In this document: piece by piece, positions 1 through 11,139 of the stretch | Layout: each line of letters opens with the position of its first letter | Position numbering within the stretch: position 1 is the stretch's first letter | Source of the DNA: Ascarosepion bandense | Taxonomy: Eukaryota; Mollusca; Cephalopoda; Sepiida; Sepiidae | Assembly: GCA_037127315.1 (NCBI GenBank) | Contig: JBBBDQ010000419.1 | Coordinates: 6,119,501-6,183,500, forward strand | DNA: 64,000 nt | Direction: 5' to 3' | The notes under the pieces: model-generated | What the model saw: the letters and a program-made list of their open reading frames with translations, nothing else | Database searches by the model: none | Told to the model about the DNA's origin: nothing | Made by a program: the position numbers and the translations under genes

Positions 1-49
1 GAGATGTCAGCATATACTGCTTAGACGACAATTCATCCATCGTAGCCTG

Positions 50-80
50 TATACACACACACACACGCACACGCTCGCAC

Positions 81-134
<54 letters not shown>

Positions 135-287
135 CTGTGTTGGGGTGGGAAAGAGGTAGGGTGGAGCTGGGTCACTCCTAGGCAACAAATAAAATTATAC
201 ATTTTTTATGTCTTTGCTTGTTTATTTTTGCTTTCTTCTTTTGTCAAATTACACCAACTATTGTTTAACGTAGCATCAAACGTGTTT

Positions 288-338
<51 letters not shown>
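50..338. repeat. Mixed (CA)n, (TG)n and (TA)n microsatellites
   Basis: Two low-complexity tracts: CA/TA/TG from about 50 to 135 and a pure (TA)n run at about 289-338. The reading frame crossing them only encodes dinucleotide-derived Cys/Val and Ile/Tyr runs and is not a gene. The stretch between them shows nothing recognisable. Confidence 0.95.
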
Positions 339-341
<3 letters not shown>

Positions 342-543
342 CAAATAATTAGTTTTTAACAAAGGGGTGGAAACACTAATTTGCTGTATTTCATTCCTGT
401 ACACCAGCTGTTGTGTAATATCCTGTCAAAATTTTGACCTATTTCACAACCTGTCAATTTCTTTTATGAATTTTTGAGGTATACTATGACACACGCACAC
501 GCGCACGCAGCACACGCCCACACGCCCACACGCCCACGCGTAT

Positions 544-1192
544 CTGTGTCTTTTCTATAAATAATTTCAGGGTAATTGTTATGACGAACCTTCCCTTATG
601 GTAACTAGATTTTACGAATTTAAACGCAGTTCTAGACTGACGTCAATGCTCATTAATTTATCGTTAAAATGGCTAGATGTAACCGTAAATTCTATGATAA
701 CAGTTTCTTTTCACTTCCTGTTTCTTGCTTCTCAAACAAACTTTGATCTTCAAAAATTTAAATGCAATGTCAATTGTTTACTGATCATGAAAACTCATGG
801 TTGGCAGTTATTATTATACCGACGACGAGTTATCTCGTGCTTTGCATCTTCTGATACATTTGCGGGTTTCAATAACGAGTTAATTAATTAAAGAGGCACT
901 TTTAGTGTGAAAACAATACAAAGATTTCGATTGAAACTATAAATGATCTTATAAAAATAAATTATATTATACAGGGTACAACAGAAATACTTCTCACATA
1001 TACCTTCAAGAGATAACTTTCACAAAATGGTAAGATATTAGTGGCAATAGTGTCTTCATCTAGAAAGGTCTTAACATTAAAACTTATTATTCTATTATCC
1101 ATGATTTTTAATAGTTTTTTTATATTGTCTCGCATTAAATAGTTCTTTCGTCGTAGTGGCTTTATTGCCTTGCCTGGAGTGAAATGATTAAA
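544..1192 (+). mobile_element. LINE-B 3' fragment (CR1/Jockey-like), interrupted
   Basis: The segment at 544-893 resembles the C-terminal coding end of LINE-B: a 'taaataatttcagggtaattgtt' type stretch, then a region decoding to FDLQKFKCNVNCLL, equivalent to the YNLQEFKFNVNTLLL end seen at 9.4 kb. The 3' terminus, 'gtggctttattgccttgcc' followed by a ggagtgaaatgatt motif, reappears at about 1153-1192. About 170-230 bp between the parts is unrelated and contains an acagggtacaac motif that resembles a mariner-type end. Heavily decayed; orientation is clear, clade assignment is by family resemblance. Confidence 0.6.
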
Positions 1193-1206
1193 AACGAAAG
1201 AAAAAA

Positions 1207-1542
1207 TTGGACATTGAGGTCAACAATATGTTTCATGAACTCAATATTGATGATCTAAAGAATGCGTTCAAACATGAAAAAGACACACGCTCTGTCTCTG
1301 ATATTGAGCACTTTTACCTATATGTTAAAACTATATTTTACTATATATACTTTCCGATTAAGAGACACGGACTCGAATCTCACCAGTTTCGACTTTTCAG
1401 GAAGGTAAAGATGATTATTGGCATGGGGAAGACGATCTCAGCGCTCGTGGCGCCCTTTGGGAAGTACCTGAAAACCACACCAGGTGCGGATCAAAGCATT
1501 GTGAATGAAATTGGGCTGACAGGGCTACTAAGGAACCGTTGA
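1207..1542 (+). other. Unrecognised 111-codon open frame
   Basis: An ATG-initiated frame of 111 codons between a LINE-B 3' end and a mariner-like remnant. The protein is Lys/Ile rich and I do not recognise a domain. At about 1358-1385 the DNA reads like a tRNA B-box (gactcgaatctcacc), so part may be an old SINE. No splice or start context supports a gene; most likely a chance frame. Confidence 0.12.
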
Positions 1543-1559
1543 TAGTTGTACTAGCAGGG

Positions 1560-2030
1560 AATCACAAATCATCGGTCACGATGATTTGTGCGTATTGAAA
1601 TCATGTGATTTGAATCATGGCAATTAATGTGAAAAATAATATCGCTCAAATGTCCGCCAAGGCTTCGGTGGCACACCTCCACTGTGTTGAATCGTTGTTG
1701 GCTTGTTGGTATAGACCTTACTATTGAGATAACACAAAAGGAAGAATTCTAAAGACATCGTGGTGGTCAATTGACATCACTGTTTCGAGAGATGATGCGA
1801 TCTAGACACTTCTAATTCAATAAAGCCATTGTTGCATTGGCTGTGTAGCACGTGGCGTCGTCCTGTGGGAACTGCAAATCATCGACATTCATAGCATTCA
1901 ATTCAGGCCATAATTGCCATCACTCAAATAACATGATCAAATAGTGAAATCAATAAGATTTAACCAATAACACTGTTTTATTTACTGCTAACTTTGATCC
2001 ATCTTAATAGAACAACCTATATATTTAAAA
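1560..2030 (-). pseudogene. Mariner-like (DUF4817-type) transposase remnant
   Basis: Read on the minus strand from about 1955 to 1600 the sequence gives, with stops and frameshifts, FPQDDATCYTANATMALL, IISRNSDVNWPP and a GGHLSDIIFHINCH end. These match the second catalytic Asp block and the C-terminus of DDE_3 transposases that carry an N-terminal DUF4817-type helix-turn-helix. The sequence at about 1925-2025 instead resembles the 3' end of the same family in plus orientation (aataagatttaaccaataac, aatagaacaacct), so the locus is a rearranged composite. A second copy is at 19.5-20.0 kb. Confidence 0.6.
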
Positions 2031-2724
2031 TATACGTAGCAGTAGCGTGCATTTAAAATTTAAAAAAAGAGAATGTTTAATTTTGTCGCTGAGAAATTGT
2101 GAAATATTCCATCGATTTTGACGTTCCATCTTGGAGAGTGCACTGTTTGAGACATTGGCAAACATGAAATTGAAAAAAAAAGAAAAGAAAAAGAATTGTT
2201 AAAAGTTACGTTAAAATTGGCTGCAAGAAATAAAAATTTCCAATCGCATTTGTCGAAGATTTGTAGAACCAGCAATATTTCATTGTATTACTAATTCCAT
2301 TTTTTCAGTGCATGGCCTAGAGACATAGAAATGTTAGCATGTCAACCAAGGATCGACACAGGTTGAGATCAGGGCAACTCATAGTTGACGTTTGTTCGTA
2401 TTACTGTGAGGACACTTTTAATGTGATTCGAATTTAATCCGAAATAAAAGAGGAAATATCCGACTTCAAGATATTATTGCCCGAAGTAAAAAAAAAAACA
2501 AAAAGAAATGAAGAGGAAGCAACTGATCTATGTATATCTTTGTTCTCAATGTAAATATCAATTCAGGCTTATATAGGCATGAATAATACAAACACACTCA
2601 CATAATTATATATGAAAATATAATATATCTATATATGTAAGCATATATACCCGCTCACATATGTAAGGTGAACGATATATAAAAATGTCTCTTCAGGGAC
2701 AAAATGAATAATATTAATATGTAT

Positions 2725-2736
2725 GCCAACACACAT

Positions 2737-2774
<38 letters not shown>

Positions 2775-2916
2775 CACATATATATATATTAATATGTATA
2801 TATATATTATGTGTGTGTATGTATGTGCAATTTAGGATGATCTTTAAGATCAATTATTTTAGCTAGAACTGCTTATCCCCTATTATAATAAAGACCGTTG
2901 GATATTTATTTGCGCT

Positions 2917-2974
<58 letters not shown>

Positions 2975-3082
2975 GACAGACACACACACGCACATATATA
3001 TATATATATGTATATATATATTATGTGTGTGTATATATGTGCAATTTAGTATGATGTTATTTGTATATATCTATATAGGTAA

Positions 3083-3118
<36 letters not shown>

Positions 3119-3356
3119 ATAAGCAATAAATATACACATAAAGAGCTATAAGGACATTCATTCACATGTGTACAAATATATATACATATACATACATGCG
3201 TATGTATTTGAAACTTATGTGCGTATGAAAATCCTCTTACAAAAATTGAATTCATGTACGATCATACGTGTTTGCTGTTACAGATTCGCACATATATACA
3301 GAAGTACATCATCATGCGTACACACATATACATAATATAAGCTCAAAAACGAATAA

Positions 3357-3442
<86 letters not shown>

Positions 3443-3689
3443 TGTGTATGTGTGTGTGTGTGTGTGTGTGTGTAGACATAATGTATGTAGGATATACAGT
3501 ATTTTTGATCTTCATCTATAATATGAGGACATGTCTTTTCTTTCTCAGTTGGGAGTTTAAAATTTTAGTTTTAAGGTGTTTATCTGCATAAGAATATTTC
3601 TCTTTATATGTACATCTTAATTCTACTTAGTCTTCCTCTCTCTTCCTCCCTCTTTCTCGATCAATATATTCTCTCGCTCTTTCAACACA

Positions 3690-3752
<63 letters not shown>

Positions 3753-3985
3753 GCTCACACAACCTGAAGTATATATATTGATATATATAGATATACATTC
3801 ATACTATATATATATATATATATATGAAATGATTTGTTTGAACATTATTTTTTATCGATACTCGTATTTAAGTAGATATTTTATTTATAATCAAACTGTA
3901 TTATATCTTTATTTCTACCGGCCTGAGTATTTACGATAAATTTTATTACGAAAATGTGTGTCATTTATATATAATATAAAATGTC

Positions 3986-4044
<59 letters not shown>

Positions 4045-4095
4045 CTTGTATGCTATTGAATATTTTGTATAAGTATATATATATATATATATCAG
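2725..4095. repeat. Microsatellite belt: (TA)n, (CA)n, (TG)n
   Basis: Long dinucleotide runs occur at about 2740-2812, 2921-2990, 3078-3115, 3361-3475, 3690-3752, 3985-4040 and 4075-4092, joined by 50-150 bp of AT-rich sequence. None of the open frames crossing this belt has non-repeat coding content. The 2030-2725 stretch before it holds no recognisable gene. Confidence 0.9.
2845..2921 (+). repeat. 76-bp segment also present inverted at 15.0 kb
   Basis: The block from 'aagatcaattattttagc' to 'tatttatttgcgcttata' is repeated almost base for base as its reverse complement at about 15001-15078. In both places the outer edge abuts a (CA)n/(TG)n array, which suggests an unclassified repeat whose end is a microsatellite. 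Confidence 0.7.
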
Positions 4096-4109
4096 AATAA
4101 ATGTGTGCA

Positions 4110-5919
4110 GCTTAATATTACTAGACATTCTAAAAGCGAAGCAACCGGTTTCCGCTCCCGCTCTTCACGCCTCATTGGTAGATTCAAACTTAGAATAAAA
4201 TAAACCATGAAATGCGTGACGGAAAGAAAAAAAACAAACGTAGAAAAAAACAAAACAAAAAACTATGAATAGAAAACAAAGAGCAAGAGACAAATGATAG
4301 CGAATTCCAACAAACATTCATGCTGTTTACACAGAGAAGGTTTGCAGGACACGATATAAAGAGCCTCCAGCACTTTCAAATGAAATATAGAGTGTGACCG
4401 GGACACAACCAAGAACCAGTCAACACTGAAATCAGTAGAATACTTTCTGTTATTAAATAGGTGCTCACATATGTTGGAACTGTAGGTATTTGGGAGAAGT
4501 TCATTCAAAGGCAATTCTCATATCTAGGCTTCCCTATGTAGTTGGCATCGCAACCACAATTATATTTATAAATAACAGAGTTTGCTTGGTGAAGAGGGAG
4601 AACGTCCTTGCACCCAGAACAGAAAATAGGCCGGGTTTGAAAAACTACACTAACCTGAGCCGAGAAAAAACAATCACGGACACTCGATGAAATCTGTCTA
4701 GTCATGCTTTCACAACAAGCTCCAATCCAGAGAAGTCTAAAATAAACATGGTATTTTTTAACTATACAAAGTTTGACCTTTCTGAACCCCACAAACTTGT
4801 CATGGATAACAGAATGAACTATACTAGGGTGATACACCAAACCACATAAGGTCTCCGTCACAAAATTGATTTCATCATCCAGAAAAACTCTGAGCATATC
4901 ATTAGGGGCCTATGAATTAGGATTTTAATAAAGTTTAAGGAATCACAACGCGTACAGAACTCCGGAAATGCTGGTTTCTTATATATTGAGGTAAGAAAAG
5001 TTGATGGTGTCCGATGTATCAGGGCATCGAAAATAGCTAGTTGAGAATTAGATTCTTTTTCAACCGTAAACCTCAGGGCTGGATGAATACCATTAAGGGA
5101 AAGAGAGAAACTGATTAGCGTTAACTTCATTATTAAATAAACGAAAAGTATTATCAACATATCGACAATACAGGAGAGGAAGAAGTACACTAACACGTAT
5201 TCTCTCCTCGTGAATGCCTACAAAAATAGTATCCAGTGCCGGACCCAAAGGAGAGCCCATAGCAAAACCAATTTGTCGGTACATAGTATTATTGAAACTA
5301 AATTCAACAGACGATGTGGCAAATTTCATCAACTCAACAAATACAGATTCAGGAATACTAGGTGGCGACAAAGAACTGCGACAAAGAAAATTATATATCA
5401 ATTGTCTCCAAAAGAGGGACAGAAGTGAATAAAGAACATACATAAAAAAACCCACATAAACTTACCGAAAGAAGACAAATTTTGAATGCGATCAACAAAG
5501 GAAAATGAATCCTTTATACAAAATCCACGTAAGTGCCGCAGCACCGGTTCCAAAAGTAATGACAGCCATTTGGTCACCTTGCGTTGAGCTGATCCATCCA
5601 TTGACAGAATGGGTTTCAACCACACCCCATCCTTGTGGGGCACCGTTGTAGTAGCCCATATAAATGGGAACCAATTGACCCAGACGGTCGAATTTCGTTT
5701 GATATTTCCTGAGAAAAAACCCCACTTTTTAGCCAACACAAGAGTAATTTCCGAAATTTTATTTTACTTGAGGTAGTTGCATTACGCGCATCCACAGATC
5801 TTAGCTTTGTAAATTTAGAAGTGATCTCCAGACTGGATAAGGACGTTGGTTTTGTCATTTTGGACCGTGTGGATTATGTAGCTAAGAAGTCTTTGATTTT
5901 GAAAGACATCTAAATTATG

Positions 5920-5975
<56 letters not shown>

Positions 5976-6190
5976 CAGCGTGAATGTTTGTTTGGGATCG
6001 CTATTATTTGTCACTAGCTCTTTGTTTTCTATTCATATTTTTTTCCTGACTTGCTTCTTTCCATCACACATTTCATGCTTATTTTATTCCAAATTTGAAT
6101 CTCCCGAAGAGGCCTTAAGAGCAGGAGAGAAACCGGTTGCTTCGCTTTTAAAATGTCTAGTAATATTCGGGTACACACGTTTATTTCAAT
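4110..6190 (-). mobile_element. Penelope-like retroelement with inverted ends
   Basis: A degenerate Penelope-like element. Sequence at about 4110-4215 recurs inverted at about 6055-6180: both carry 'aaaccggttgcttcgctttt' and 'tctagtaatatt' flanked by 'catttcatg' and 'ttattttatt'. Between them, on the minus strand, are reverse transcriptase and GIY-YIG coding remnants. A (TA)n tract at about 5926-5972 separates the 5' flank from the coding part. Inverted or partial terminal copies are common in Penelope-like elements. The arrangement here is seen directly; whether the ends are intact pLTRs is inference. Confidence 0.8.
4280..5880 (-). pseudogene. Penelope-like RT plus GIY-YIG endonuclease, broken
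   Basis: Read 5' to 3' on the minus strand across frameshifts, the pieces are: PILSMDGSAQRKVTKWL, FCIKDSFSFVDRIQNLSS, FVELMKFATSSVEFSFN, MYRQIGFAMGSPLGPAL, RYVDNTFRLFNNE, LRFTVEKESNSQLAIFD, FLTSIYKKPAF, then SVIYKYNCGCDANYIGK and a final SIFHLKVLEALYI. These match in order the fingers, palm (A/Y-V-D-D box) and thumb of a Penelope-like reverse transcriptase followed by the GIY-YIG endonuclease. The catalytic YVDD reads YVDN here, so the second Asp is lost, and several frameshifts and stops interrupt it. It cannot be functional. Confidence 0.88.
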
Positions 6191-6224
6191 AATGAAATTT
6201 TGTATCTGTAAAAATATCTTTAAA

Positions 6225-6262
6225 TATATATATATATATATATTCTCTCTCTTTCTCTCTCA

Positions 6263-6299
<37 letters not shown>

Positions 6300-6673
6300 C
6301 GTGTCTTTTTACAGATATACACTATCTGAAACTTTTACACACACAACGCACAAACATGCACACATACGCACACACTCATCATGCCTCATTAGATAGCAAA
6401 CGCTAAAAAATGTACACTTTGGAGTAGATTGTAAAAGCTAAAAAATAGCTGATGAGACATTGTCCCTTCAATGTAATTTGAACATGTTCTACATTATAAT
6501 TTACAATATATATATATATATACATATATAATTTCGTGAGGTCACCATTATGATGCGCTCTCTCTTTCTCTTTCTCTCTAAATATATATATAGAGAGAGA
6601 GAGAGTGAGAGAGAGACAGAGAAAGAGAGAGAATATATATATATAGAGAGAGAGAGTGAGAGAGAGAAAGAGA

Positions 6674-6705
<32 letters not shown>
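6225..6705. repeat. (TA)n, (CT)n and (GA)n compound microsatellites
   Basis: A (TA)n-(CT)n run at about 6225-6297, a (TA) run at 6504-6530 and a duplicated (TA)n-(GA)n compound array at about 6577-6705, in which an approximately 55-60 bp block of gagaga/gtgaga/aaagag is repeated twice. No genes. Confidence 0.9.
6385..6500 (+). repeat. Decayed relative of hammerhead family HHR-A
   Basis: Contains 'agctgatgagacattg' followed by 'tcccttcaatgt', so a CTGATGA core and a possible six-pair stem II (acattg/caatgt) at 6449-6470. Just upstream is 'aaaaaatgtacacttt', which resembles the stem III loop of HHR-A at 16.5 kb. The GAAA strand is not preserved. Judged a fossil copy of the HHR-A repeat. Confidence 0.45.
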
Positions 6706-6708
<3 letters not shown>

Positions 6709-6709
6709 C

Positions 6710-7345
6710 TAATGTATTTAATAATTTGTTGTGTGTTAGATCCGTTCTCTTTACATGGATACATTCTTTTTTAAATAATCTTATCTAGATTAAAATTAAA
6801 AATAGGATCTATGAACGCAAAAAGGAACTCATACACAACAATTTATCAAATACTTTAGTTATACATAGAAATAACTTCTACCACAACTTTGAGCTAATGA
6901 ATACCATATAACTGAAGTGAAACCGAGCAGTTGTTTTATCTTTTTTTGTTTTTTTGCCCGTGTTGCAGGTTACAATTTTTATTTTGGAAGTATATGTTCA
7001 CCAGATCTAGAAACTATCTTCATCTAGCAGCCCTTATGTTGGGAAAAACCTATGAATTTCCTCTTCGAGAAATACATGTCCTCGTCAGTAATATAGTCGC
7101 TAAATGAGGCCCGAATGAATCTGGAATCCTAACTATGGCTTCAACAGAAACATAGAAGAATCTTCCGGTAGCTCAAGTTACCGTTTGGAACTATTACAAC
7201 TAAGACCCTATATTTCATCTTTTTACACTGCTTGTTTTGTAGGGCATATGTAAATATGTGTTTATAATGTTGTGCATGACTTAGCGGTATAAAACTCTCT
7301 AAAGACAATGCTTGTTTGTTATTCCTTTTCTTTTATTTTTATTAA
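6710..7345. other. No recognisable feature
   Basis: AT-rich single-copy-looking sequence with no domain, repeat or RNA gene that I recognise. Confidence 0.6.
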
Positions 7346-7349
7346 ATTT

Positions 7350-7800
7350 TAAAGGACAGGGTGTTGGAGGACAAAGTGTCGAAGGATAAACTGTCGGTGC
7401 ACAGTGTATCAAAGGACAATATATTGAAGGGCAAAGTGTCGATTCACAGGGCTTTGAAGGGCAAAGTGTCGAAAGACAGGGTGTCGAAGTACAAAGTGGC
7501 GAAGAATTGTTTGTCGAAAGACAGAGTGTCAATGCACAGGGTGTATAAGGACAATGTGTCGCTGCACAGTTTTTCAAGGGACAAATTGTCGAAGGAGAGG
7601 GTGTCGAAGGACAAAGTGTCGATGCACAGGTTGTCGAAGTACCTAAGGATAGTTTTTCGAAGAATAAAATGTCGAAGGACAGGGTGTCGAAAGACAAAAT
7701 GACGAAGGAGAGTGTGTCAAAGGACAAAGTGTCGATACACAGAGTGTCGAACGAACATGTGTCGAATGTTCAAACTATAGGACGAACAAAGTGTCGAATG
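7350..7800 (+). repeat. 15-bp minisatellite, unit gtgtcgaaggacaaa
   Basis: About thirty diverged tandem units of a 15-bp repeat. Because 15 is a multiple of three, both strands stay open for over 110 codons and give five-residue periodic peptides (VSKDK on plus, CPSTL on minus). These are by-products of the repeat, not genes. Shorter stretches of the same unit lie at about 8582-8640 (plus) and inverted at about 9050-9165. Confidence 0.9.
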
Positions 7801-7844
7801 GTGATATTTTTAAAATCATAACTGATCTCGTAGAACAATGATTT

Positions 7845-7960
7845 ACCAAGCGCAGCTTAGATATGGCACAAGGCTGACAGTGTCAGGAACCCAGTATGGA
7901 TCGAACTCACTACTTAAGCAGGACAAGCTTGCTAACTATTACACGTCTAGGTGTCCCAAA
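7845..7960 (-). mobile_element. tRNA-derived SINE, second family
   Basis: On the minus strand the order is gtaatagttagcaagcttg (A-box-like), then gagttcgatcc (B-box-like), then a tail with 'ccatatctaagctgcgctt'. This differs from the main octopus SINE. A second copy is at 8455-8590 and a small plus-strand fragment at about 9203-9250. Confidence 0.6.
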
Positions 7961-8044
7961 TTGTCTACATTGTCTTTAGATTGGCACCCAAACACTTTGA
8001 AACGTTCGTAGTGAATGCGTGAATGCTAAGCAGTACAACATCTA

Positions 8045-8120
8045 TTTTTTTAATGATTTCACCCCAAGCAAAGCGGGACCACCCCTATTATGCAAGGGGG
8101 TTGCAGTGAGAGAAAATACC
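8045..8120 (-). mobile_element. LINE-B 3' end fragment
   Basis: 'gatttcaccccaagcaaagc' followed by 'atgcaagggggttgca' is the reverse complement of the LINE-B terminus (ctgcacatcagtgg, ccgccttgctnggggtga). Only the last ~75 bp remain. Confidence 0.6.
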
Positions 8121-8454
8121 AGGTACAATGGGTATTGAAGAAAAGATAAAAGATGGACGGATTTCAAGAAAATAGAATATAGTATTTGACGTTGCATTTA
8201 ACATTTTTGGAAGCTATCAGGGAAGATAGTAAACTGTTTTCAAATTTCTGACTGAGTGAATTACGTCATGGTGTTCTTTATCATGGTGCTCTGAAAAATT
8301 ATAATATCGAGTCCTGTTGCTATAAAAAAGCTCTTTTGGAAGTCACGCTCTTGAAACATCGCAATACCACCTCCTCACGCCACTTGATGTAGGCCTTTGT
8401 GTAGAGTGTAAGGCCTTTTGAGAAGACTCAAACAACTCTTTTCGAATCGTCTAC

Positions 8455-8590
8455 ACTGGTGATTTTCTAAGCAGAGCTTAGACGTGGTATAAAGCCGAAA
8501 GTATGGGTCACCTAGTGACGATCAAACTCACTACTCAATTGTAACGATTCTAGCGGGACAACCTTGCTAACCGTTACCTCACGTTGAAGT
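8455..8590 (-). mobile_element. tRNA-derived SINE, second family, copy 2
   Basis: Shares with 7845-7960 the blocks 'aagcagagcttagacgtgg', 'atcaaactcactact' and 'gctaaccgttac'. It contains a duplicated or inserted segment (caattgtaacgattctag) in the region between the boxes. Confidence 0.55.
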
Positions 8591-8639
8591 GTCAAATGGA
8601 CAAAGTGACAAACAGAAAAAGTTTTAAATTGACTAAATG

Positions 8640-9050
8640 ATAAAATGCCAGAATTTTTTAAATTTTAAACTAATATGAATTAAATTTTATTTATAAACAC
8701 ATCCGATGAAAAAAAAAAAACAAAAAAAAAACTCAAAATCGTTCTACATAATTGCTAAGTTTTTTATTCATGAAAAATTACAGTTGTGGTAAAAATAAAA
8801 ATAACATTTTTTATTCATGAGAAAAATATAATTACAGATTGATTGTTTTAAGATATCCTACTTCAGATTATTATTGTCTATCAAAATTTCTTTCTAGTTT
8901 TTTGTTTACAATCGTATATTTTAGCATTTTTTCGACAGTTCTATCATTAATCTTTTATGATATGCATAAAGCCAATCTTTAACGAAGTTGTTTGTTCTTG
9001 GCATATCATTTGCAACTCTTTCGTGAACTGGTCATAAGTTGATTTCAAAC
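8640..9050. other. AT-rich stretch, nothing recognised
   Basis: Poly-A/T interrupted sequence with no coding or repeat identity, lying between a plus-strand and a minus-strand stretch of the 15-bp repeat unit. Confidence 0.6.
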
Positions 9051-9165
9051 AAATTATGTCCATTGGTCATTTAGTCAGTTCGACTCTTTTTCCGTTCGGC
9101 ACGTTGTTCGTTCGACACTTAGTCTATTCGTCATTTTGTCCTTTCACACTCTGACCTGTAGTCCA
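9050..9165 (-). repeat. 15-bp minisatellite, inverted stretch
   Basis: Units such as gttcgacacttagtc and ttcgtcattttgtcc are reverse complements of the gtgtcgaaggacaaa unit of 7350-7800. The inverted placement on either side of 7.8-9.05 kb may mark the two ends of one element. Confidence 0.65.
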
Positions 9166-9317
9166 TCAAAGCAAAATGTGATGCTGTTTGAATAATCATT
9201 TTTGTAGTGAGTTCAATCCTCACTGAATGCTTAGACTTGCGGTTTTATATCAGTTAAGAGTAGTAAATATTGATAAATTAAAATTAGCATAAAAAACATA
9301 GATTTACATACTAAGTT

Positions 9318-9640
9318 AGCTTCTTCTCTCGCACTTCCCGCTTGTGGAACTCGCTTCCATATTCTTGCTTTCCTGACGGCTACAACCTCCAGGAATTTAA
9401 ATTCAATGTCAATACTCTTCTATTAACCACTTCTCGTTCTTTCACCACCCCGTATATCCTTTCCTTTCTCTCCAAGTTTGCAACTGTCATCACACCTGTA
9501 TTCCCATCCTTCTCTTGCTCCTTTCTAACTGGTTCGTCTTCCTCTTTACTCTCTTCTACTTAATCTTTTTACTCTTATGTAGCCCCCTGCACATCAGTGG
9601 CATTACCGCCTTGCTCGGGGTGATACGACTAAAAAAAACA
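9318..9640 (+). mobile_element. LINE-B 3' end (C-terminal coding and UTR)
   Basis: The first part translates as SRTSRLWNSLPYSCFPDGYN and LQEFKFNVNTLLL, the conserved C-terminal end of CR1/Jockey-superfamily reverse transcriptases. It is followed by a pyrimidine-rich 3' UTR and the terminus 'cccctgcacatcagtgg', 'ccgccttgctcggggtga' and an A-rich tail (taaaaaaaacaaaaaa). This copy gives the clearest view of the LINE-B 3' end. Confidence 0.8.
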
Positions 9641-9862
9641 AAAAAACAGTTGGTTTCGCGCATAAAACACGAAGGGAATTTAAAAGAGAAATTAGCCTTC
9701 ACGCCACAAATTTTAAATTCAGCTCTGTTATCATTTTGTGTGTATGTACGCACTCGTGTGGGCATTTACATTTTAATTCAATGATAGGCATCAAAAATAT
9801 CTTTTCGAAAATTAAAAAAATAATAATTATTATTTATCCGACAGTATCCAATTTAAAATCTG

Positions 9863-10170
9863 TCAGTCAGTTCAGTGCCATACGTGATACACGCTTGGGC
9901 GATCATGTCTCGAAAGAGATATGACTGGCTGGGTAAAAGATTTTCCCGTAGTAGGTTGCCATTACTTTCAACGGTAGACTGGTTGTCAACCAATGTTGCA
10001 GAACCCAATTTTCCTGCTATTTAACCCATAGCTGGAGACAGAAGAGACGGATTAATACCTTTCCCGAGGGTATTTGCGCGTAGGTGAATGCAACGAATTC
10101 AACTGAAATTCGAACTCGGCTCTCAGATTTCTTGTTCCCTACCGATATCCACTGCACCACAATGCACTTC
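9863..10170 (-). mobile_element. Octopus-type tRNA SINE, full length
   Basis: About 300 bp. On the minus strand: box A region at the 'gcagtggatatcggta' end, B-box 'gagttcgaatttcag', then the conserved 'cgcaaataccctcgg' block, the 'gcaacctacta' block, a 'gacatgatcgccc' block and the 'ctgaactgactgac' end. There is no poly-A tail; the 3' end is the ttaactgactga motif typical of this family. Confidence 0.92.
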
Positions 10171-11130
10171 AAAATACGGGAGTCATAAACATAAAAACAA
10201 AGGGATGCATGTTTCCTCATATACTCCTTTCCTGTTAACCAGTGTTTGTTGCCAGACAGAAAGGGAAATTAGTCCTCTCGTCACTTATGCCCATTTTAAT
10301 CTCAATTAAAATTCTGTGTTTGTACGTTGGCGTGTTGGTATATAAATTTTAATTCAATAACAGACAAAAAATATTTCTTTAAAATTTAAAAATAATTTTA
10401 AAGTTATTTTTATTTATTTTTAACACTCAAAAATTACGATTGTTTTTCCTTTTATTTTATTATTTATTATTATTTTATTTTATTGTTTTTCCTTTTATTT
10501 CAGCCCAGAGAAGTGATTAGCGGGGGTGGGAATATATTATTCCAGTTGATTTGTTTTTTATTGTTGTTAATCCGTTGTATAATAAATAATGTTATTGGAC
10601 TCGTAGAGGCAACCCCAGAGGTGGCAGTTTTAGAAAGTGCCTGAAAAGAATACCATAGGCTGGCCCAAGCCATATGAGGGAAATTTGAGTGTGATCGATG
10701 GTTGTGCTACAACGAAGTGACAAACCAAAAACTGTAACTAAGGTCCACTCAGCATAGTTATAGTAAAACTCACAGTTGGGTTCTGTGGGCGTTAAACAGA
10801 AACACAAATGGGCATAAATAGGCGCCTGCAACAGTAGATAGGCATCCTCAGACACGATAAATATATAGCTTGCTGTTTTTTCTTTCTTTGTCTTGTTTTT
10901 TCTGGGTTCTTCATCGTCTATGAAAAAATTGCCCATCATTCAGTGCCACAAAGAGGATGAATATTGCATAGCAGATCAGAACTCTTTCCTTTGTTCTTTG
11001 GGGAACCAACTCCCAAGAATATGCTTCATTAATCACTGTCATTATTGTCACTAAATATCTCCGTAAATTGTGCTTTTTACTCTGAAAGCTCCTACTTATT
11101 TTTCTCCCTATAAGGACATTCGAAATGGGA
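10171..11130. other. No recognised gene; one unassigned minus-strand frame
   Basis: Mostly AT-rich. A 115-codon frame lies at 10592-10939 on the minus strand; its protein has mixed composition (starting MMGNFFIDDEEPRKNK) but no domain that I recognise and no splice or promoter context. I regard it as unproven. Confidence 0.4.
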
Positions 11131-11139
11131 CGCGCTAAA

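Noticed and set aside
6055..6180. Hammerhead in the Penelope-like end (gaagaggcc...gagaaaccgg)
   Set aside because: A GAAAC strand is present but no CTGATGA-like strand and no consistent helices could be drawn.
7299..7727. 142-codon Cys/Ser/Pro/Thr-rich minus frame resembling a repeat-rich secreted protein
   Set aside because: The opposite strand is equally open; both result from the 15-bp minisatellite.
10592..10939. Host gene on minus strand
   Set aside because: No recognisable domain, splice site, or conserved motif; kept only as an unassigned frame.
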